Assembly: GCA_023430545.1 (NCBI GenBank)
Contig: JAEZAF010000026.1
Span: 1 to 20,987, forward strand
DNA length: 20,987 bases
From: Chloroflexota bacterium
GTDB lineage: Bacteria > Chloroflexota > Anaerolineae > Aggregatilineales > Phototrophicaceae
Direction of reading: 5' to 3'
The position numbers and the translations under genes are program-made. The notes under the pieces were generated by a model. The model saw nothing but the letters and a program-made list of their open reading frames with translations. It had not been told where the DNA came from and did not search any database. Shown one piece after another: positions 7,824 through 13,652 of the stretch; the stretch's first letter is position 1, and each line of letters starts with the position of its first letter.

Positions 7824-9665
7824 TTAATTCCCCCTCACTGTGGCGGCATAGACCGCGACCTGAACATCATCCAGCCACAGCTTGCCGGACTCCTGTGATG
7901 CAAGCCGGATCACCAGTTTCAGCTTGCGGATCGGTTTCTGTTCCGCTGTGTCACTGGCCGAGAGCAGTTGAAAGTGCGGCATCGTCCCCGGCGGGATAAC
8001 CAGCTTGAGCACGGCACGGCTTCCATCCTCATAGTCCGTGATCAGCCGCAGATCCGCACTGTGAGTCAGCCTGCGCGTCCGCACCCATGCGCTGAGCAGA
8101 ATCGGCGCGTCTGGTGCGAATCGTGCGCCAGACCAGAGCGTCTCCGGCAGTTTCTGTTTGATCCGGCTGCCGGGGCCGCTGAATTTGAGCGCGCACCGGC
8201 TGTTGTAGCCAGTTTGTTTGCCAGCCTGCTTGCAGGCGGTTTTTACAATGCCGGATGCTGTCGGTTTCCAGAAGTCGGGTGTGCGGTCTGCATCGGCGTC
8301 GATTTCAAAGCCGCCGTTCATCACAAGCTGGACGGTCGCATCCGGATTGGGTTGGCGATAGTCGGCGACCAGCGGGGCCAGCTCGTTGATTGAGCGCACG
8401 TTATCGGCATTGGCCGAGCCTAAAGGCTGACCGTTCAGCATCTGCTGCGGGTTCGAGAATCGCTCGACCTTCGGGCAGACATAAGCCGTCAGAATCGGCG
8501 GGCAGATGCCGCCCGTCCGCCGCGCCATCACCGTGACAAACGAGGCATCCGGGGCCTGATAGCCGTATCCGTAAGGCTTCACCGGCTGATCTGTCCCCGC
8601 ATTGGCGGCATCCCGCGTACTGCCGAGCGTCAGGCCGATCTGTTCGGTAAAAGTGGTATCCTGAAGATTGCACGCCTCGGTGATGCTGAAGCCTTTCGCG
8701 GCGTCCAGCGGAGAGGGCACCGGCGCGATACCGCTGTAACTGGCAAACCATACCCCGGAGATCATCGCGACCAGGTCCGCCGCATACTGATCGCGCAGCA
8801 GATGCACTTCATCCATATATCCATCTGATACACCCATCAGATGGCGGAGATCGGCCCCGACATCCTCATTGGGCTGTTCCAGATAGAAGACCGGATGCAC
8901 CAGTACCAGCTTCAGCCGGGCATCGATCCCGCTGTTCTGAAAGATCAGATTGGTCTGCGCCACTGCGCCATCAACGGCCAGCGCCATCGATCCGGCGACG
9001 CGCTCCATAATCGAACGGGCAGCAGGGGTATACACCACCATCAGGCTGATCTGACGGGTATCCTCTTCGACGGGAGGCAGGGTGTTCATCGGTGGCAGCG
9101 CCAGCGGAGTCCGTTGAGGGCTGTCTATCCCGAATGCGTCGGGGGCAAGCAGTGTGATCGGAGCGGCGTCCAGTTCCTGCTGTTCGATGGCGTAAACCGC
9201 ATCGTCGATGCGGTGAATGATGGTGTACTGGCCGGCCATCCCGATGCGACCGTAAAACTGATCGCCACTCACGAGAAGGATCACACTGCTGTCCGGCTGA
9301 CCGGTCAGCGTGCCGGTCCACACATAACCGGACTCACCTGACGGACGCGGCAGGATCTCGCGGCGGATGGCGGAATAAGTGCGGCCATCTGCAAGGGTCA
9401 GAGGAAGTTGAGTTGTGGTTTCCAGCACTGCAATACGCTCATGGTTGAGCCGGACGTACTGGGGAGCAGAGGCAGTAGCATCACGCGGGACGGAAGCGCG
9501 GCACGGTTCGTCACGCAGGGCAAAGTGAGGGGCGTTGACCGGGGTCCACAGCGATGAAGTCTGTAATGTCGCGGTCGTGGAGAGGCCAGCCTGTCCAACC
9601 TGTCCCACACCAGCGAAGAGCGTAAACAATATAAGGACACGAATACGTTTAATAAAAGTCTTCAT
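7824..9665 (-). CDS. Secreted reprolysin-like pseudopeptidase: paralogue of the next gene with all zinc ligands replaced
   Basis: The 613-residue protein is collinear with the product of 5966-7819. It has a signal peptide (hydrophobic about 8-26), a prodomain-like region, and a catalytic-domain start at LMVVYTPAARSIM (about 208). The shared segment DEVHLLRDQYAADLV (about 285) and the C-terminal module NGGFEIDADADRTPDFW (about 450) also match. Where the paralogue has HEFGHTMGKAHD, this one reads EQIGLTLGSTRD (341-352): H to E, E to Q, H to L and third H to R. The Met-turn Met (M380) and the C-x8-C pair after it remain. The frame is open over its whole length, so this is a maintained protein rather than a decayed gene. 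It probably cannot hydrolyse peptides through zinc; a binding, chaperone, decoy or regulatory role is inferred. It is first in the operon; no strong ribosome binding site precedes the ATG at 9665. Confidence 0.85.
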   Translation of the reverse strand: MKTFIKRIRVLILFTLFAGVGQVGQAGLSTTATLQTSSLWTPVNAPHFALRDEPCRASVPRDATASAPQYVRLNHERIAVLETTTQLPLTLADGRTYSAIRREILPRPSGESGYVWTGTLTGQPDSSVILLVSGDQFYGRIGMAGQYTIIHRIDDAVYAIEQQELDAAPITLLAPDAFGIDSPQRTPLALPPMNTLPPVEEDTRQISLMVVYTPAARSIMERVAGSMALAVDGAVAQTNLIFQNSGIDARLKLVLVHPVFYLEQPNEDVGADLRHLMGVSDGYMDEVHLLRDQYAADLVAMISGVWFASYSGIAPVPSPLDAAKGFSITEACNLQDTTFTEQIGLTLGSTRDAANAGTDQPVKPYGYGYQAPDASFVTVMARRTGGICPPILTAYVCPKVERFSNPQQMLNGQPLGSANADNVRSINELAPLVADYRQPNPDATVQLVMNGGFEIDADADRTPDFWKPTASGIVKTACKQAGKQTGYNSRCALKFSGPGSRIKQKLPETLWSGARFAPDAPILLSAWVRTRRLTHSADLRLITDYEDGSRAVLKLVIPPGTMPHFQLLSASDTAEQKPIRKLKLVIRLASQESGKLWLDDVQVAVYAATVRGN

Positions 9666-9769
9666 TCATCAGGCTTTCGAATTTGTTCCGTCTGTATTGT
9701 AGTGCCGAAATAAAGAACGCGCAGAACAGCAGTTAAGCATCGGCTGAGCGTTCGCCCACACCACGCGCC

Positions 9770-9808
9770 ACTTCAAATATTGAAGTAAAACGGCATTCCC
9801 GTTAAACT
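9770..9808 (+). promoter_or_regulatory. Promoter with overlapping palindromic operator for the AraC-family gene
   Basis: ACTTCAA (9770-9776) and TTGAAGT (9780-9786) form a perfect 7-bp inverted repeat around ATA. Its right arm supplies TTGAAG (9780-9785) as a -35 box, followed after exactly 17 bp by TAAACT (9803-9808) as a -10 box. Each box matches 4 of 6 consensus bases. A protein bound to the palindrome would cover the -35 element, suggesting autoregulation or control of this divergent region. Confidence 0.45.
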
Positions 9809-9846
9809 GTAGTGGAACTTCTGTTCTACCCAGCACAGGAAAACTG

Positions 9847-10671
9847 ATGCGTGCTCATAACCTGCACATTCCTCGACCCCTTCAGCCTTATGTAGAGTGC
9901 ATCCGCCTGGTGCGATACGATGGCAGCGGTCCGCTGGCGATCAATGTCTGCCTGAATGGGCTGCCCGGCATCGTCTTCCAGCACCATGATGGACGCTCAC
10001 CGGTTGCCAGCATCACCACGCGAGTAGGCAGCCTGTCTGACATCCCCACGCTTTACGTCTACGGGCAGATGACCGAACCCGGCGTGATGGATCACCGCCT
10101 GATGCCGTTCACGACGATCCAGATGATCCTGAAGCCGCACGCGCTGCAATCGCTGCTGGGGATCAATGCGGCAGTGCTGACGAATGCCGTGGTCGATCTG
10201 ACAGAATTTTCAGCAGGGGATCTGAATTCGCGCCTGATCGAAGCCGCAACGGTACAGGACAGTGTACAGCTTATGACGCGCTTTTTACTGTCACGGCTGG
10301 AGCACTATCCCCCGCGTGATAGGCTGGTTGAAGAAAGCCTGCACCTGATCCATCGCAGCACGGCATCTGTCACCGTGAGAGATCTGCTGGACAGGCTGCA
10401 TCTCTCCGAGCGTCAGTTCGAAAAGCGCTTCAGTCAGGCGGTCGGTGTCTCGCCGCATTTCTATATTCGGATCAGACGCTTTAACGAAGCCATCCGACTG
10501 ATGAAAACACAGCGCTTCGCCACCCTGACCGATGTCGCCCATCAGCTCAACTTCTACGATCAGTCGCACTTCATCCGCGATATCAGGGCATTTTCAGGCA
10601 TCACACCCAAAAGCCTGTCGCAGAAGGTCGCAGACATCCAGTTGGATCAGCCTGTGATGGCCTATACCTAG
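9847..10671 (+). CDS. AraC-family transcriptional regulator
   Basis: The 274-residue protein ends in a clear AraC/XylS double helix-turn-helix. The first is around 177-198 (VRDLLDRLHLSERQFEKRF) and the second around 226-250, with the family signature FYDQSHFIRDIRAFSGITP (236-254). The N-terminal about 110 residues (HNLHIPRPLQPYVECIRLVR and on) resemble the cupin-like sensory domain (DUF6597 type) often fused to this HTH; the ligand is unknown. The ATG at 9847 has AGGA 6-7 nt upstream. It has its own promoter/palindrome upstream and a T-run hairpin downstream. The likely targets are itself, the divergent peptidase operon starting at 9665, or the reductase gene 99 nt downstream (inference). Confidence 0.92.
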   Translation: MRAHNLHIPRPLQPYVECIRLVRYDGSGPLAINVCLNGLPGIVFQHHDGRSPVASITTRVGSLSDIPTLYVYGQMTEPGVMDHRLMPFTTIQMILKPHALQSLLGINAAVLTNAVVDLTEFSAGDLNSRLIEAATVQDSVQLMTRFLLSRLEHYPPRDRLVEESLHLIHRSTASVTVRDLLDRLHLSERQFEKRFSQAVGVSPHFYIRIRRFNEAIRLMKTQRFATLTDVAHQLNFYDQSHFIRDIRAFSGITPKSLSQKVADIQLDQPVMAYT

Positions 10672-10673
10672 CT

Positions 10674-10698
10674 ACCGCGTCAGAAACGACGGTTTTTT
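10674..10698 (+). terminator. Intrinsic terminator candidate after the AraC-family gene
   Basis: ACCG..TC pairs with GACGGT around an AGAAAC loop (a short stem with a 2-nt bulge), followed at once by six T residues (10693-10698). The stem is weak but the position, 3 nt after the stop codon, and the T-run fit a terminator or attenuator before the next gene. Confidence 0.5.
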
Positions 10699-10723
10699 AC
10701 AATTCTGTCAGCAGGGATCATCC

Positions 10724-10729
10724 TATACT
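10724..10729 (+). promoter_or_regulatory. -10-like TATACT upstream of the RibD/DHFR-like gene
   Basis: TATACT lies 40 nt before the ATG at 10770. A -35 match at normal spacing is poor (TTTACA lies 22 bp away), so this is tentative. Confidence 0.3.
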
Positions 10730-10769
10730 GGCCTCTGTAAACTGAGACCACACAGGAAGGATTTCCGCA

Positions 10770-11363
10770 ATGCGCAAGGTCATCATCTTCACCAATCTGA
10801 CACTCGACGGCGTCATGCAGGGGCCAGCAGGCCCGGACGAAGATCCGCGCGATAACTTTCAGCAGGGCGGATGGGCCGCCCCCTACGGTGCGATGCAGAG
10901 TCCGGAAATCGGCGACAGCATCCCCGAAAAGACCGCCATGCTGTTCGGTCGCCGTACGTACGAGGACTTCTACAGCTTCTGGCCGAATCAGCCGGGCAAT
11001 CCCATGACCGATATGCTGAACAATATGCAGAAGTATGTGGCTTCCAGAACACTCGAATCACCGCTGCCCTGGATCAACTCCACCCTGCTGAAAGGCGAGG
11101 CCGCACAGACCGTCGCTGAACTCAAAACACAGGATGGCCCGGCACTGATGGTGATGGGAAGCGGGGATCTCGCCCAGACGCTGATGAAACACAACCTTGT
11201 GGATCGCTATGTGCTGCTGATTCATCCGGTCATGTTGGGTTCAGGTCACCGCCTGTTCGAACATGGCATCCCGCCTGCGACCCTGAGACTCACTGCCGCC
11301 AGACCGACACAGACCGGCGTCATCGTCGCGACCTATGAACCGGCGGAATCCGCACAGTCATAA
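10770..11363 (+). CDS. Dihydrofolate reductase-family protein (RibD C-terminal domain type)
   Basis: The 197-residue product has the N-terminal strand and loop of RibD/DHFR-like reductases (MRKVIIFTNLTLDGVMQGP). It also has the central LFGRRTYEDFYSFWP (about 52-66), the cofactor-region strand LMVMGSGDLAQTLM (about 126-139) and the C-terminal VDRYVLLIHPVMLGSGHRLF (about 144-163). Homologues bind NAD(P)H; most small stand-alone members have no proven substrate, and true folate activity should not be assumed. The length is normal for the family. AGGAAGGA lies 8 nt before the ATG. It follows the AraC-family gene in the same direction but is separated by a possible terminator and a -10-like box, so it may be regulated rather than simply co-transcribed. 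Confidence 0.88.
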   Translation: MRKVIIFTNLTLDGVMQGPAGPDEDPRDNFQQGGWAAPYGAMQSPEIGDSIPEKTAMLFGRRTYEDFYSFWPNQPGNPMTDMLNNMQKYVASRTLESPLPWINSTLLKGEAAQTVAELKTQDGPALMVMGSGDLAQTLMKHNLVDRYVLLIHPVMLGSGHRLFEHGIPPATLRLTAARPTQTGVIVATYEPAESAQS

Positions 11364-11438
11364 CAGGCAGCGGTTTTCAGCCGATCATTTGCAGTCAATC
11401 ATTTCAAGCAATCTCGCGCAGAAATTCCCTGCCTTAAC

Positions 11439-11467
11439 TTGCTCCTGCATTCGACAGCGGTTATAGT
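11439..11467 (+). promoter_or_regulatory. Possible promoter for the membrane-anchored protein gene
   Basis: TTGCTC (11439-11444) and TATAGT (11462-11467) are separated by 17 bp. The -10 box matches 5 of 6 consensus bases; the -35 box matches only the first three. The predicted transcript would have a leader of about 110 nt containing the hairpin at 11482-11515. Confidence 0.35.
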
Positions 11468-11481
11468 TTGAATATGGTTGA

Positions 11482-11515
11482 ATCCACCCGATGCCTACAG
11501 GTGAAACGGGTGGAT
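11482..11515 (+). other. Leader hairpin (9-bp stem) upstream of the membrane-anchored protein gene
   Basis: ATCCACCCG (11482-11490) pairs perfectly with CGGGTGGAT (11507-11515) around a 16-nt loop. It lies inside the predicted 5' leader. There is no immediate T-run, although TTTTTT occurs at 11535-11540. It could be a protein-binding or stability element; no known riboswitch class is recognised. Confidence 0.45.
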
Positions 11516-11585
11516 GACCGTTCAACTTTACCCATTTTTTCAGGACAACCATGCTGCTGTTCCACCGCAGCATCAGGGGGCTGGT

Positions 11586-12611
11586 ATGCGCTTCTTACGG
11601 GCTTTAGGCAGGTTTATCTGGCGCTTCATGGTGATCTTCTCGTTCATCGTCAACATCGTGCTGGTGATCGTCGTGATCGGCCTGCTGCTGTTTCTGTTCG
11701 ACATTAAAAACAATATCGCGCAGCCGCTGGTCACCGGGCTGCACAGCAGCTTTGTCGGGCTGGATCAGGCCACCATCGACTGGACGATCCCGGTCCGCGC
11801 TGATGTGCCGGTCAATCTCGACATCCCGCTGAAGACCAATACCGTCGTCACCCTCACCGAAGATGTCCCGCTGACCGTGGTCGCGCAGATCTACGCCTCT
11901 GGCCTGACGGTTACTAACGCGACGGTTTATCTGACACTGCCGACAGGGACCAATCTGCCGGTCGCGCTGGATATCCCGGTCGAAGTACGGGACCAGACGC
12001 TGCCGGTTTCACTCGATGTGCGTGCGGTCATCCCGTTGGAGCAGACACAGCTCCATGATGTGGCCGAAAATCTGCGCCTGCTGTTTGAACCGCTGGCGGT
12101 CGGCCTGACCAATCTGCCGAGTGACTTCAGCGGCGTCGGGCCGTTCCTCGGCGATATGTTCGCCGGACGCCTGAATCTGCTTCAGGACAACGCCTACACT
12201 GCACAGCCGTGGCCCGGATTCAGCACCACCGCTGGCCTGAATTACCCTGAAGAACTGATGACTGCCCCTGTTCCGCCGGAAAATGTCCCGGTCCAGACGG
12301 GCATTGTCCCAACTGGCGGCATCGAAGCACTGGATGAACAGATTCGTCCGCAGGTCTATCAGGTCGGCGGCCCGGTCGTCGTCAACGAACAGGCCCGCAG
12401 TCAGCTTGGCACGATCCCGTCCTACTTCTATGACGGCGGCTTCTCCGCGTTCCTGTTGAGCCTGCGTCAGCAGGGTGCGCTCCCCGGCGGCGATACGACG
12501 GGCAGCACGGACGGCACAGGCGGGACCGGTGACACGGGCAGCACGGATGGCACCGCACCCGAAGTCATCGATCAGGGCATCCTGCCGACACCTACACCAC
12601 CGACGCCGTAG
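11586..12611 (+). CDS. Membrane-anchored extracytoplasmic protein of unknown function (341 aa)
   Basis: The start is placed at 11586 because AGGGGG (11575-11580) lies 5 nt upstream and the protein then opens with a basic segment (MRFLRALGRFIWR) and one transmembrane helix at about 14-38. A further in-frame ATG at 11514 would add 24 unlikely residues. The outside part (about 60-155) is rich in short beta-like segments repeating a PV-x-LDIP theme: VPVNLDIPL (74-82), LPVALDIPV (124-132) and LPVSLDVRAVIPL (139-151). A Gly/Thr/Asp low-complexity stretch (about 300-323) and a Pro/Thr tail (LPTPTPPTP) close it. No named family is recognised. It is a single-gene unit with a strong terminator 30 nt after the stop codon. 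Confidence 0.8.
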   Translation: MRFLRALGRFIWRFMVIFSFIVNIVLVIVVIGLLLFLFDIKNNIAQPLVTGLHSSFVGLDQATIDWTIPVRADVPVNLDIPLKTNTVVTLTEDVPLTVVAQIYASGLTVTNATVYLTLPTGTNLPVALDIPVEVRDQTLPVSLDVRAVIPLEQTQLHDVAENLRLLFEPLAVGLTNLPSDFSGVGPFLGDMFAGRLNLLQDNAYTAQPWPGFSTTAGLNYPEELMTAPVPPENVPVQTGIVPTGGIEALDEQIRPQVYQVGGPVVVNEQARSQLGTIPSYFYDGGFSAFLLSLRQQGALPGGDTTGSTDGTGGTGDTGSTDGTAPEVIDQGILPTPTPPTP

Positions 12612-12640
12612 AAACCCGAAATTCCCGCTGTGTATAGCAG

Positions 12641-12675
12641 ACGGCGCGATCATGTTGATTGCGCCGTTTTGATTT
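12641..12675 (+). terminator. Strong Rho-independent terminator
   Basis: ACGGCGCGATCA (12641-12652) pairs with TGATTGCGCCGT (12656-12667) across a TGT loop, a 12-bp stem with a single G-U pair. The T-rich tail TTTTGATTT follows. It lies 30 nt after the stop codon of the 11586-12611 gene. Confidence 0.85.
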
Positions 12676-12778
12676 CAGGCGTTCATGCAGGGAAACAAAT
12701 AACCCCCTTATCCCCGTTTTCAAAGGTAGGTATTTAATCTTATACAGCGGACAACCCCTGCGTAACACGTATTTTGTA

Positions 12779-12802
12779 GGGACAGGGCTTGTCCGCCCGC
12801 AT
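12779..12802 (+). repeat. 24-bp repeat, copy 1
   Basis: GGGACAGGGCTTGTCC followed by GCCCGCAT. It matches the copy at 12996-13019 at 23 of 24 positions and is itself nearly palindromic in its first 16 bases. Confidence 0.75.
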
Positions 12803-12821
12803 AGGCACCAAGTTAAACCAT

Positions 12822-12845
12822 TTTACACATTGAAGCAGGTGTAAA
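12822..12845. repeat. Small hairpin inside the composite element
   Basis: TTTACAC (12822-12828) pairs perfectly with GTGTAAA (12839-12845) around a 10-nt loop, one more of the nested inverted repeats in this non-coding stretch. Confidence 0.5.
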
Positions 12846-12858
12846 TTGGGCCACCTCT

Positions 12859-12922
12859 GCCCCCCATCCTAAATCCATCCCGGCATTGCAAGCAATGCCG
12901 GGATGGGCTAGGGATGGGGGGC
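12859..12922. repeat. 64-nt long hairpin
   Basis: An inner perfect 15-bp stem (12875-12889 with 12892-12906; CCATCCCGGCATTGC against its inverse) closes on a 2-nt loop. An outer perfect 11-bp stem (12859-12869 with 12912-12922; GCCCCCCATCC against GGATGGGGGGC) is separated from it by a 5-nt internal loop on each side. Such a structure would fold stably as RNA or as a DNA cruciform. It lacks a T-run, so it is not a standard terminator. Confidence 0.75.
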
Positions 12923-12995
12923 TTTCTCTCGCATCAGGAAGGGCCGGAGATAGGAGGTGCTTTTCTGCCTCAGCACTCCTTAACTTGGTGCATAT

Positions 12996-13019
12996 GGGAC
13001 AGGGCCTGTCCGCCCGCAT
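12996..13019 (+). repeat. 24-bp repeat, copy 2
   Basis: GGGACAGGGCCTGTCC followed by GCCCGCAT, with one base different from the copy at 12779. The single change makes GGACAGG-G-CCTGTCC a perfect palindrome around one base. Confidence 0.75.
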
Positions 13020-13040
13020 CCGCCACAAACGACACGCCGC

Positions 13041-13130
13041 GCATTCATGGGCCGCGCATGAATGCGGCGCGCATGAATGTGGCACGCATGAATGTGGCAC
13101 GCATGAATGTGGCACGCATGAATGCAGCAT
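13041..13130. repeat. 15-bp tandem repeat array
   Basis: Five head-to-tail units of consensus GCATGAATGYGGCRC start at 13056, 13071, 13086, 13101 and 13116 (the last one incomplete and diverged at its end). They are preceded by an altered unit at 13041 that begins GCATTCATG, the inverse of CATGAATGC. There are no spacers, so this is not a CRISPR. Because 15 is a multiple of three, all frames that lack a stop stay open and give repetitive peptides. Confidence 0.85.
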
Positions 13131-13338
13131 GTAGGGACAACGCCCACTGCCGTGTCCGCTGTAAATATCTGACCCGAAATCAAATACCTACCCTTGTAAG
13201 GTTAGGGGATAGGAGATTTTTTGGTCCACTTCGTTTGAAAATTCGAACCGCACAATTCGAACATTCGTGCTACACTATGAGGTTCCTGCACCTTAACATC
13301 GACACAAAATCCGCACGATACCGCTTCTGCGGACTTCT

Positions 13339-13407
13339 GCACTTTGCAGCAATTTGCAGCCAAATCGTGCTGCAAATCTGCCGCCGCCGTTCATTTTGAG
13401 GGGAAAA
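13339..13407 (+). repeat. Diverged approximately 70-bp direct repeat, copy A
   Basis: It runs from GCACTTTGCAGCA to the perfectly conserved end ATTTTGAGGGGAAAA (13393-13407). By eye it matches copy B (13479-13548) at roughly two thirds of positions with one indel. Confidence 0.6.
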
Positions 13408-13415
13408 CCCGTTGT

Positions 13416-13440
13416 TGCCGCACAAAAATTTTGTGCGGCA
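13416..13440. repeat. Perfect 25-bp palindrome
   Basis: TGCCGCACAAAA (13416-13427) and TTTTGTGCGGCA (13429-13440) are exact inverses around a single A. The arms are long enough for a regulator site, a cruciform or a hairpin, but no gene starts nearby on either strand. It runs directly into the GCA triplet run. Confidence 0.8.
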
Positions 13441-13478
13441 GCAGCAGCAGCAGCAACTGCTACAAACAGCATCTTGCG

Positions 13479-13548
13479 GCGCTTTGTGGCACCTTGTGGC
13501 GTAAATGCGCCGCAAATTCCGCCACTGTCGCCGATTTTGAGGGGAAAA
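13479..13548 (+). repeat. Diverged approximately 70-bp direct repeat, copy B
   Basis: It begins GCGCTTTGTGGCA and ends with the same 15-mer ATTTTGAGGGGAAAA (13534-13548) as copy A, 141 bp downstream. A more degenerate third version of the end (CCGCAGATGAAAGGAAAAC) occurs at about 13590-13608. Confidence 0.6.
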
Positions 13549-13652
13549 ATAGTTCCAGTGGCGCATTTATTTCGCGCCGCCGCCACAATCCGCAGATGAA
13601 AGGAAAACGCCTGTTGTCCCTGAATATTGATGTCAAACGCCGTTCCCACGCC

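Larger units (their letters stand above)
12703..13216. repeat. MITE-like composite element with nested inverted repeats, no coding gene
   Basis: Imperfect terminal inverted repeats bracket about 510 bp. TATCCCC (12709-12715) matches GGGGATA (13205-13211), GGTAGGTATTT (12725-12735) matches AAATACCTACC (13182-13192), and TACAGCGGACA (12743-12753) matches TGTCCGCTGTA (13153-13163). Further in, GCACCAAGTTAA (12805-12816) is the exact inverse of TTAACTTGGTGC (12980-12991). TGTAGGGACA occurs directly at 12775-12784 and 13130-13139. Inside are a long hairpin and a 15-bp tandem array (listed separately). No target-site duplication or transposase is visible. It behaves like a non-autonomous mobile or repeat-expanded intergenic element; open frames across it are repeat artefacts. 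Confidence 0.6.
13217..13652. other. Gene-free interval with diverged repeats between the composite element and mutY
   Basis: No frame here looks coding: the open frames are short, repetitive, lack ribosome binding sites and run into mutY on the opposite strand. The interval holds the octamer ATTCGAAC twice at 14-bp spacing (13241-13248 and 13255-13262), two diverged 70-bp repeats, a 25-bp palindrome, a (GCA)6 run (13438-13455), and inverted pairs such as CGCCACTG (13520-13527) with CAGTGGCG (13556-13563) and AAATGCGCC (13503-13511) with GGCGCATTT (13561-13569). Confidence 0.6.

Noticed and set aside
7824..9665. Treating the reprolysin-like gene as a pseudogene
   Set aside because: The frame is intact for 613 codons with a preserved signal peptide, Met-turn and C-terminal module. 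Only the catalytic ligands are replaced, so a pseudoenzyme is the better description.
12813..13130. Minus-strand open frame encoding repeated HSCVP pentapeptides; the plus strand gives HECGT repeats
   Set aside because: The repetition comes from the 15-bp tandem array, whose length keeps every stop-free frame open. There is no ribosome binding site and the rest of the frame runs through the long hairpin.
13056..13130. Possible CRISPR-like array
   Set aside because: Units are only 15 bp and contiguous, with no spacers and no cas genes in the window.
13132..13163. Third copy of the GGGACA...TGTCC repeat
   Set aside because: Only the ends (GTAGGGACA and TGTCCGCTGTA) match; the centre differs, so it is noted within the composite element rather than listed as another 24-bp copy.
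13293..13649. Minus-strand frame with poly-Ala and two FPLK-like segments just downstream of mutY
   Set aside because: The internal similarity is explained by the diverged 70-bp repeats at in-frame spacing. No ribosome binding site; composition looks non-coding.
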